DNA of 57,180 nt from Prevotella sp. (lineage in GTDB: Bacteria; Bacteroidota; Bacteroidia; Bacteroidales; Bacteroidaceae). The DNA is taken from contig JAFVFY010000028.1 in NCBI GenBank assembly GCA_017475265.1, positions 1-57,180 on the forward strand, written 5' to 3'. Under the pieces are notes generated by a model, which saw only the letters and a list, made by a program, of their open reading frames with translations, did no database searches and was not told where the DNA came from. Positions 52,107 to 57,180 of this stretch are shown here, one piece after another (the stretch's first letter is position 1; every line of letters begins with the position of its first letter). Made by a program: the position numbers and the translations under genes.

Positions 52107-52945
52107 CCACCGTTAAACTCTAATTCTTCTTAAATAATCTCCGAGTCGCCCAGCGGTTCGGATTTTTGTTCGTATCTTTACAGTTGCAAAGTTACTAACT
52201 TTTCGGGTAACGGCAAAGCTTTTAGTAAATTGTAACAGTTTTCGTACAAGTTCCAAACCGGTGTAAAGACATCAGCAACAGTGGCACAGCCATTGTCGCT
52301 GCTGTTGAAAAATATTTACATTGACCCCTCTGAGAATCCGATTTTTTGAATGAGGTGTTTGGTGGATTTTGCGTATGAGCCAGTTTTGACAGGGTTCGTT
52401 TCCGCGTTTTTCACGCCACTGCTCAGCTATGGGCTTTTTGCCCCTTAAAACTGTTTCGTTTTAGTCGGTTTTTACCGAAAAAGGTGGTCTTGTAGTACAA
52501 GACCATATCTTTTGTAGTACAAGACCATATCTTTTGTAGTACAAAACCATATCTTTTGTAGTACAAGACCATATCTTTTGTAGTACAAGACCATAGCTTT
52601 TGTAGTACAAAACCATAGCTTTTGTTGAACAAAACCAGTGCTTTTCTACTACTAACCCGCTCACTTACTACCATTAGACTGGCTGTTTGGCTCCAAAAAG
52701 GCCTCAATGGATGCCTCGAAGACCCTTTTTCGGGGTATTTTCCAACCGCGAAAAACACCTGTTTTAAGCGAAATAGAGGTAAACAAGTGTTAAGTTTGTG
52801 TAATTTTAAGTCACTTTCTGCACAAAAGAGGGGGATTTGTGCAGGGTTATGAAGCGCGATTCCTGCAAAAAACAGCCGGTTTAGGCAGCTTTTTGCGCTA
52901 GATGGTCATCTTTTAGGAACACTTTTTTCTGCACTTTTTCTTTAC
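52107..52945. other. Gene-poor accessory spacer
   Basis: About 840 bases with no convincing gene. The only clear structure is the 22-bp array at 52486-52640. TAAGTTTG at 52791-52798 could be a -7 box for the nuclease-like gene downstream. The stretch 52850-52950 is open in the frame of that gene but has neither a start codon nor similarity. Confidence 0.5.
52486..52640. repeat. 22-bp tandem array with TTGTAGTACAA dyads
   Basis: TAGTAC recurs at 52493, 52515, 52537, 52559, 52581 and 52603 with exact 22-base steps, and TTGAAC takes its place at 52625. The unit is CTTTTGTAGTACAAGACCAT plus two bases. Each core TTGTAGTACAA is a perfect odd palindrome. Confidence 0.93.
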
Positions 52946-53014
52946 ATTTCACTTGAACTTGCCAAACTACACATTCTGACGGGGGCTGACTTTATCCGTC
53001 AACTGAAGCTGATT

Positions 53015-53479
53015 GTGTCAAGTGGAGAGTTCCACCCTGTGGAAGGGGAGAAAGACATCTTTTCCGTTGGTGGTGAAAACGGCGAGAACTACGACAACCT
53101 GATGAATGCTGCCCGGAAGGCCGTTGAGCATGGGTACAGGGTGTTCCTTCTTCCAAATCCTAAAGGCATCAGGACGGCAGACTTCATCTTTGAGCGGAAG
53201 GGAGTTTACAAGATGTTTGACCTGAAAACTATTACAGGGAAAAGTTCTGTTAGCACGCGCTTGATGGAATCTATTGGCCAAACGAATCATGTTGTACTTA
53301 ATATGGCTACTGATTACGAACCTCGTTTGTTGGCCAAAGACATACAAGCATATTTCGAGAGTAACCGTGACGCGAGAGAAGTGCTTATACTGAAAGGCTT
53401 AAAGTTCTTGTCAGTGTCACGTCGCTTCGTTGAGGGCAACGATTATGTCAAGATGTTCATGAAACGCTATCTCAGATAG
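53015..53479 (+). CDS. PD-(D/E)XK nuclease-like protein, copy A (start codon doubtful)
   Basis: The C-terminal 130 residues match the CdiA-C-type toxin fold: NAARKAVEHGYRVFLLPNP, then RTADFIFERKGVYKMFDLKT with the Asp...Asp-x-Lys nuclease pattern, SIGQTNHVVLNMATDY and EVLILKGLKFLSVSRRF. It is a paralogue of the gene at 53849. Similarity between the two extends upstream of the GTG at 53015 (ELAKLHILTGADFIRQLKLI versus ELALLHTLNGGDFSRQVEKI) back to about 52952, but no ATG, GTG or TTG exists there in frame. Either the 5' end was lost or a rare start is used. It is followed by a hairpin shared with a convergent RNA candidate. Confidence 0.6.
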   Translation: MSSGEFHPVEGEKDIFSVGGENGENYDNLMNAARKAVEHGYRVFLLPNPKGIRTADFIFERKGVYKMFDLKTITGKSSVSTRLMESIGQTNHVVLNMATDYEPRLLAKDIQAYFESNRDAREVLILKGLKFLSVSRRFVEGNDYVKMFMKRYLR

Positions 53480-53481
53480 CA

Positions 53482-53506
53482 AAAGAGCCTCCTATGGAGA
53501 CTCTTT
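53482..53506. terminator. Bidirectional terminator after nuclease-like gene A
   Basis: AAAGAGCCTCC (53482-53492) and GGAGACTCTTT (53496-53506) pair with one mismatch about a 3-base loop. T runs follow on the minus strand (TTTTGC); the plus strand gives CTTTAATC. It sits between the gene and the convergent RNA. Confidence 0.75.
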
Positions 53507-53575
53507 AATCTGGGTAGTGTCGATATAGTCTTGCCCTCTCGGGATTCTGCCCGGATAGCCAAACTTGAGGTTTGA
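53482..53575 (-). ncRNA. Candidate structured small RNA, copy A
   Basis: The minus strand has a TATCTTTG -7 box (53581-53588). The transcript would start near 53575 and run about 95 bases to the terminator hairpin. It contains a first hairpin CAAAC-CTCAA-GTTTG (53560-53574), then a 21-base segment 53540-53560 identical to copy B, with CGGG...CCCG, then GGGCAAGACTATATCGACAC. No plausible coding frame. Copy B at 54405-54527 has the same order. Promoter, structure and conservation all suggest an RNA gene; no known family is recognised. Confidence 0.55.
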
Positions 53576-53580
53576 CGCTG

Positions 53581-53659
53581 CAAAGATAAGCATTTTTCCC
53601 GTCCCCTCCAAATTTTTCCTCAACTTTCTTTGCTGGTTTACAAACATTTTGTAATTTTG
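53581..53659. promoter_or_regulatory. Divergent promoter region, copy A
   Basis: Minus-strand TATCTTTG at 53581-53588 and plus-strand TAATTTTG at 53652-53659 face away from each other. The left part, GCATTTTTCCCGTCCCCTCC and then AAATTTT, is identical to copy B at 54533-54611. Confidence 0.65.
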
Positions 53660-53848
53660 TAGCCGACACTGTAGGGGCTGGCCCCATGCCAGCCCGATGC
53701 CCTCGAGGGCAATGCGGTGCCAAGACATCGATGGGACACCGGAGGCTGAAAACACCGTTTGTAAAGACAGCCGAAGGGAAAGGCGTTTAACGGACGTTAC
53801 CGTTCTGTGCCCTCAAACTTAGCATCGGGCGGGAACAAACAGTAATTA
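53660..53848 (+). promoter_or_regulatory. Structured leader of nuclease-like gene B
   Basis: About 185 bases between the TAATTTTG box and the ATG, with no gene. Several short stems can be drawn in order: GGGCTGGC/GCCAGCCC, the palindrome GCCCTCGAGGGC, CGGTG/CACCG, GGCTG/CAGCC and AACGG/CCGTT. The first stem belongs to a GTAGGGGC...GCCAGCCCG repeat also seen in the fimbrial anchor gene. Confidence 0.5.
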
Positions 53849-54403
53849 ATGGGCGAACATAGCAACGACATAACACAGGAACTGGCACTACTACATACTC
53901 TCAATGGCGGTGATTTCTCACGTCAGGTGGAAAAGATAGCCCACCGTGGCGAGTTTCACCTGATTGAGGGTGAAACAGATATATACTCCGTAGGCGGTGA
54001 ACAGAGCGATGACTACCAGAACCTACTCGTTGCCGCACGCAAGGCAGTAGAGTTTGGTTATCGGGTATATATGCTTCCTAATCCGCGTAACATCCGTACC
54101 GCTGATTTCATTTTTGAGAAAAGAGGCATATTTCGCCTGTATGATTTGAAGACAGTTTACGGAAAGTCATCTGTAGGGCAGAACCTATTGGACTCCATCG
54201 GACAGTGCAATCGTATTCTTTTGAACATAACGCGAGAATACAATACTCGTTCGCTGGCATACGCCATTAAAAGATACTTCGAGATAAGCGATAAAGCCGT
54301 TGAAGTTCTCGTCATCAAAGGCCGTAAGCGCGTCTCTGTCAATCGTCCAATGGCTATGAGTGATACCTTTTTCCCAATGTTCAAAAAAGCATACGAAAGA
54401 TAA
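53849..54403 (+). CDS. PD-(D/E)XK nuclease-like protein, copy B
   Basis: 184 residues, MGEHSNDITQELALLHTLNG at the start. The helical N-terminus (about 1-35) is followed by GEFHLIEGETDIYSVGGEQ, a helix with AARKAVEFGYRVYMLPNP, then RTADFIFEKRGIFRLYDLKT and SIGQCNRILLNITREYNTRS. The Asp...Asp-x-Lys pattern and the following Gln-containing helix match CdiA-C-like PD-(D/E)XK toxins. No secretion signal and no immunity-like neighbour are seen. In polymorphic toxins this domain sits at the end of a large protein; as a stand-alone gene its role is unknown. The stop codon overlaps the terminator hairpin shared with the convergent RNA. Confidence 0.7.
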   Translation: MGEHSNDITQELALLHTLNGGDFSRQVEKIAHRGEFHLIEGETDIYSVGGEQSDDYQNLLVAARKAVEFGYRVYMLPNPRNIRTADFIFEKRGIFRLYDLKTVYGKSSVGQNLLDSIGQCNRILLNITREYNTRSLAYAIKRYFEISDKAVEVLVIKGRKRVSVNRPMAMSDTFFPMFKKAYER

Positions 54404-54427
54404 AACCATCCTAAAAGGGATGGTTTT
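54402..54427. terminator. Bidirectional terminator after nuclease-like gene B
   Basis: AAAACCATCC (54402-54411) and GGATGGTTTT (54418-54427) form a perfect 10-bp stem. It overlaps the TAA stop codon at 54401-54403 and can end transcripts from both sides. Confidence 0.8.
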
Positions 54428-54527
54428 AAAGCGGAGTAGTGATCGTGATGTCTTGCTCCAAGGGCGGTGTCGGTACTGTCCTGCCCCCCGCGGGATTCTG
54501 CCCGGATAGCCAAAACATTTGTTTTGA
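54405..54527 (-). ncRNA. Candidate structured small RNA, copy B
   Basis: TATCTTTG (54533-54540, minus) starts a transcript of about 120 bases. The first hairpin is CAAAAC-ATTT-GTTTTG (54511-54526), one pair longer than in copy A with both arms changed together. The 21 bases 54491-54511 are identical to copy A. GGGCAGGACAGTACCGACAC follows. It ends at the terminator after gene B. The middle part before the terminator is longer than in copy A and unrelated. Confidence 0.55.
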
Positions 54528-54532
54528 CGCTG

Positions 54533-54611
54533 CAAAGATAAGCATTTTTCCCGTCCCCTCCAAATTTTTTGGCAGTTTTCTTTGTCGATTCATAAATATT
54601 TAATAATTTTG
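54533..54611. promoter_or_regulatory. Divergent promoter region, copy B
   Basis: Minus-strand TATCTTTG (54533-54540) and plus-strand TAATTTTG (54604-54611). Spacing and left half match copy A; here the plus-strand side drives the BspA-like gene. Confidence 0.65.
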
Positions 54612-54657
54612 CAGCGTCGCTTGTTCGCTCACTCGTGGGTGGCGGGCGGCCATATAT

Positions 54658-54693
54658 ATGAGAAAGACGATTCTTAAATCCATAATAATATGA
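54658..54693 (+). CDS. Possible 11-residue leader peptide
   Basis: ATG 54658 encodes MRKTILKSIII and its stop TGA overlaps the BspA-like start codon as ATGA. Such an overlap suggests translational coupling. It is too short for coding evidence, so it may be chance. Confidence 0.3.
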   Translation: MRKTILKSIII

Positions 54694-55583
54694 AAACGAA
54701 ATTATTAAGTTTTTTGCTTCTGCTATTATGCAGTCCAGCATCCGCATTTGTCATGGATGGCATAAATTATAATGTCACATCGGAGGAAAACTTAGAAGCG
54801 GAAGTTGGAAGTAACTCCGGTTTCTCTGGAGAAGCAGTCATACGCTCCGAAGTAGAGTATAATGGAAAGAAATATTCCGTGGCGAGCATACGAAACCAGG
54901 CTTTCTCTGGTTGCAGCGGCTTGACTTCCGTCACGATTCCCAACAGCGTGACGAGCATAGGAGTCGCTGCTTTCGTTAGTTGCTATGGCCTGAAATCTGT
55001 GCATATTTCCGATGTAGCAGCATGGTGTTCAATATCATTTAGCAATTATTATTCCAATCCTCTATCTTATGCGGCCCATCTTTATCTTGGGGAAGAGGAA
55101 ATAAAAGACTTGGTAATTCCTAACAGCGTGACGACCATAGGTGAGTCAGCTTTCTATGGTTGCAGCGGCCTGACCTCCGTCACGATTCCCAACAGCGTGA
55201 CGAGCATAGGAGGCTCTGCTTTCCGGGAATGCAGTGGCCTAACCTCTGTTACGATTCCTAACAGCGTGACAAGCATAGGAAGAACCGCTCTCCATGGAAC
55301 AGGATGGTATAATAACCAACCTGACGGAATCTTGTATCTTGACAATTGGTTGATAGGATATAAAGGTGAAAAGCCAACAGGGAATGTGGTGATTGCTGAA
55401 GGAACAAGAGGATTAGCTGGCTCTGCTTTCAGTGTTTGCAACGGCCTGACCTCCGTCACGATTCCTAACAGCGTGACGAACGTTGGAGAGTATGCTTTTT
55501 ATGATTGTAGCAGTCTGACTTCCCTCACGATTCCCAACAGCGTGACAAGCATAGGAGAAGCTGCTTTCTGGAATTGTATTTAG
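54690..55583 (+). CDS. BspA-like leucine-rich-repeat surface protein, short form
   Basis: 297 residues. The signal peptide MKTKLLSFLLLLLCSPASA is cleaved before FVMDG. The rest is a series of LRR_5 (BspA) repeats of about 23 residues, GLTSVTIPNSVTSIGxxAFxxCS, five or more copies being nearly identical at DNA level. A variant block (WCSISFSNYYSNPLSYAAHL) interrupts the series. It stops at GEAAFWNCI within a repeat, with no C-terminal sorting signal, so it is probably shortened by recombination among its own repeats. BspA proteins bind host matrix or other bacteria. Its promoter is copy B of the divergent region. Confidence 0.85.
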   Translation: MKTKLLSFLLLLLCSPASAFVMDGINYNVTSEENLEAEVGSNSGFSGEAVIRSEVEYNGKKYSVASIRNQAFSGCSGLTSVTIPNSVTSIGVAAFVSCYGLKSVHISDVAAWCSISFSNYYSNPLSYAAHLYLGEEEIKDLVIPNSVTTIGESAFYGCSGLTSVTIPNSVTSIGGSAFRECSGLTSVTIPNSVTSIGRTALHGTGWYNNQPDGILYLDNWLIGYKGEKPTGNVVIAEGTRGLAGSAFSVCNGLTSVTIPNSVTNVGEYAFYDCSSLTSLTIPNSVTSIGEAAFWNCI

Positions 55584-55676
55584 AGTCCTCTAAACAACTA
55601 TAAACAATGAAAAACACATAGAGATAAATCTCTGTATATCAACCACTTTTAGATTTTAACACTTCAGACTTGCTTT

Positions 55677-55707
55677 TTGGTGGTTCTCAAAAATCCGCTT
55701 ACCTTTG
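55677..55707 (+). promoter_or_regulatory. Promoter of the excisionase-like gene
   Basis: TTG (55677-55679), 20 bases, TACCTTTG (55700-55707). The gene begins about 250 bases later, leaving a long leader. Confidence 0.65.
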
Positions 55708-55766
55708 CAACGCATTTCTACCGCGGAGAATTTTGAGGGCTGTTATTTTACCATCTCGTGGACAGG

Positions 55767-55894
55767 GTTGACAAAGGTTGACAAGAGTGGACAACTGTTG
55801 ACTGATGAACGAGAGGGAAAAGATCAAGGAAGTGACCTCATTTGAAGAACGCATCATCGTGGAATGAGTTGACAATGGGTGTCAATGATTGACG
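55767..55894. repeat. Helically phased RTTGACA array
   Basis: GTTGACA-like heptamers start at 55767, 55777, 55787 (GTGGACA) and 55797 (GTTGACT), exactly 10 bases apart. A second group starts at 55868, 55878 (GGTGTCA) and 55888 (ATTGACG), again 10 apart. It lies in the 371-base spacer before the excisionase-like gene. That spacer otherwise holds the promoter and a 20-codon frame. Confidence 0.75.
55805..55867 (+). CDS. Possible 20-residue peptide in the long leader
   Basis: ATG 55805 to TGA 55867 encodes MNEREKIKEVTSFEERIIVE, a charged helical peptide. It lies between the two heptamer groups. It may be a leader peptide or a remnant; no ribosome-binding site is obvious. Confidence 0.3.
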   Translation: MNEREKIKEVTSFEERIIVE

Positions 55895-55955
55895 AAAGTT
55901 CACTCCGTGGCGGTTTGCAAGAAATTGATTGTAAAACCACATAAAAAGGAGTCAA

Positions 55956-56930
55956 ATGAGAAAGACAAGAAAATGCGCCTTCTGTGGAAAGGAGTTCACT
56001 TGTAACAGCGGTTCGCAGAGGTATTGTTCAGAACATTGTGCCGAGGCAGCAAAGGTTCAGCGCAAGAAGAGACAACAGGACTTTTTGAAGGCAGTCCAGC
56101 CTGTTATAGACATCGCCAGCCAGGAGTACCTTACATTCTCCAAGGCTGCCATCCTCATGGGATGCTCCCGTCAGTACGTTTACAAGTTGGTAAACGAGGG
56201 TAAACTTCCTGCATCCCGAATCAGCAGCCGTATGGCATTCATCCGCAAGGCAGACATTGAAAAGATGCTTGCAGGAAATCCTTATCATCGTGTCTTGCCA
56301 ACATCCAAACCTAAGAATCCTTCTTCCCTTTCGTTGAAGAAGGAACATGATTCAAGTAAGTCAACGAGGAAAGAGAACTCTTTTCAAGACATTGAACCAC
56401 TTGAATACATCTCTGGCGAGGACGTTATGGCAACCTACAAGGTTAAGAAGTCATGGCTCTATGTTTCAGCCAAGAGAAACAACATACCTGTGTGCAAGAT
56501 TGCAGGCAAAAACTATTATAGGCGAAAGCACATGGATGCACTCTTCGGAGTTTCCGCTGAGATAGAAGCCTTGACAGAATGGCTGACAACGGAAGAAGCT
56601 GAAACACTCTATTCTACGTCCAAGGAATCACTCCGTACCCAAGCCTACCGCCGCCATATTCCCACCAAGCGAGAATATGGCAAGACTTATTATTCAAAGA
56701 TACATCTTGATGACATCTTCCGTCCTGACCTGAAGGCGAGTGATGACTATTACACTACAGCCGAAGCTGCTGAGAAGTACGGCATGACCAAGAGCAACAT
56801 CTGCGTAATCGTCAAGACGAACCACCTTACAAAGGTGAAAGTCGGTGTACAGAACCTCATCGTCAAGGAGGAATTAGACCGAATAATGGCAAGCAGACTG
56901 TCGCAATTCGGTGCTTACAGGCTCCAATAA
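55956..56930 (+). CDS. Excisionase-like DNA-binding protein with several HTH domains
   Basis: 324 residues. A Cys-rich N-terminus (CAFCGKEF...CSEHC, about 8-32) looks like a small zinc finger. Three MerR/Xis-type helix-turn-helix units follow: YLTFSKAAILMGCSRQYVYK (about 57-105), EYISGEDVMATYKVKKSWLY (about 150-200) and a WLTTEEAETLYSTSKESLRT block (about 210-255). A fourth similar block, YYTTAEAAEKYGMTKSNICV, lies near 268. A strong ribosome-binding site AAAGGAG precedes the ATG. It is followed by a tyrosine integrase, so it probably controls or assists excision of an integrative element. Confidence 0.8.
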   Translation: MRKTRKCAFCGKEFTCNSGSQRYCSEHCAEAAKVQRKKRQQDFLKAVQPVIDIASQEYLTFSKAAILMGCSRQYVYKLVNEGKLPASRISSRMAFIRKADIEKMLAGNPYHRVLPTSKPKNPSSLSLKKEHDSSKSTRKENSFQDIEPLEYISGEDVMATYKVKKSWLYVSAKRNNIPVCKIAGKNYYRRKHMDALFGVSAEIEALTEWLTTEEAETLYSTSKESLRTQAYRRHIPTKREYGKTYYSKIHLDDIFRPDLKASDDYYTTAEAAEKYGMTKSNICVIVKTNHLTKVKVGVQNLIVKEELDRIMASRLSQFGAYRLQ

Positions 56931-56948
56931 CGCCCAATAATAGGCATC

Positions 56949-57017
56949 AACTGCGTGAATGTACAATTATCCTGGAGTTATGAATGGGTTAGTTGGTCAC
57001 ACTTTCATCACGCAGTT
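56949..57017. repeat. Inverted repeat AACTGCGTGA between regulator and integrase
   Basis: AACTGCGTGA (56949-56958) and TCACGCAGTT (57008-57017) are exact reverse complements 49 bases apart. The right arm overlaps TTACTTTG (57015-57022), a weak -7 box for the integrase. It could be a regulator operator or an integrase site. Confidence 0.6.
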
Positions 57018-57079
57018 ACTTTGCACTCGCTATGAGACACATAGCCTTCGATTATTAACAAAACAAATTTCATACAAGT

Positions 57080-57180
57080 ATGAGTAACATTTGTAAGACA
57101 GTAACCTTGCGTACGCGTAAGATAAAGAAAGGTACGCAACTGAGCTTCTACCTTGACTACTATCCCGGCTACAGGGACGA
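57080..57180 (+). CDS. Tyrosine-type integrase, N-terminus only
   Basis: The first 33 codons, MSNICKTVTLRTRKIKKGTQ and then LSFYLDYYPGYRD, match the arm-binding N-terminal domain of Bacteroidales tyrosine recombinases, where a basic 'LRxRKxKxGxxSLYLDxY' pattern is usual. The catalytic domain lies beyond the window. With the preceding excisionase-like gene it marks the left end of an integrative element that continues to the right. Confidence 0.8.
   Translation, partial: MSNICKTVTLRTRKIKKGTQLSFYLDYYPGYRD

Noticed and set aside
52486-52640. CRISPR array
   Set aside because: The units are contiguous 22-mers with no unique spacers, and no cas gene is in the window.
53492-53755. Minus-strand protein in the RNA copy A region (and the similar frames in copy B)
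   Set aside because: The two copies do not keep a common reading frame after the shared core, and the changes preserve stems instead of codons.
1-57180. tRNA and rRNA genes
   Set aside because: I looked for the T-loop pattern GTTCRA and for CCA ends between genes and for rRNA segments and found no convincing case; a tRNAscan run would be decisive.

Overview
The window looks like a chromosomal segment of a Bacteroidales bacterium, most likely Prevotella-like. The evidence is threefold. First, almost every gene start has the Bacteroidetes -7 box TAnnTTTG. Second, the gene families are typical of the group: Mfa-type fimbriae, a BspA leucine-rich-repeat protein, DUF4251/DUF3575/DUF3868/DUF5686 proteins, glycine-lipid acyltransferases, an Rpn-type element and a secreted dockerin-repeat protein. 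Third, many short intergenic repeats are present. The species is an inference from gene content alone.

Layout. 1-1050: transposase remnants (IS4-type tail; a UPF0236-like head split at an A8 run). 1.3-5.7 kb: proA, a SulP transporter, a DUF4251 lipoprotein and a YfcE-like phosphoesterase. 5.7-12.1 kb: a dTDP-amino-deoxysugar cluster (rfbB, FdtA-like ketoisomerase, GNAT acyltransferase, DegT aminotransferase). It is interrupted by a REP-associated tyrosine transposase between inverted REP pairs, and is followed by a uracil-DNA-glycosylase-like gene. 12.1-17 kb: cytidylate-kinase-like gene, rpmH, lgt, mutS. 17-27.4 kb: two large secreted proteins, glsA/glsB, a LolA-like protein, and a nucleotidyltransferase/aminotransferase pair. 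27.5-34 kb: a five-gene fimbrial operon ending in an unusual thioredoxin-fimbrillin fusion. 34-39.2 kb: a flippase-like membrane protein, a CDP-alcohol phosphotransferase, waaA and gltX. 39.4-51.5 kb: rodA, two signal-peptidase-family genes, dapB, rnc-fabF-acpP, a MATE transporter, tatD and a DUF5686 protein. 51.5-57.2 kb is accessory: a truncated Rpn nuclease/transposase, two paralogous PD-(D/E)XK-like (CdiA-C-like) genes, two matching structured RNA candidates, a BspA-like LRR protein, and the left end of an integrative element (excisionase-like regulator plus tyrosine integrase, running off the window).

Most striking features. (1) Several unrelated short repeat families sit in the spacers and also inside conserved genes, in frame and in their stop-free orientation: proA, the DegT aminotransferase, mutS, the nucleotidyltransferase, the HisC-like gene, the flippase, waaA (twice), rnc and tatD. 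They add low-complexity peptides to otherwise ordinary enzymes. (2) Tandem arrays with a constant 22-bp period but different sequences occur at four unrelated spacers. (3) A duplicated cassette couples a convergent, structured RNA candidate, whose hairpin stem changes length in a paired way between copies, with a divergent promoter. The first copy ends at one nuclease-like gene and drives its paralog; the second ends at that paralog and drives a surface LRR gene. (4) A signal-peptidase paralog has lost both catalytic residues. Gene calls for the housekeeping enzymes are secure. RNA genes, promoters and repeat boundaries were read by eye.
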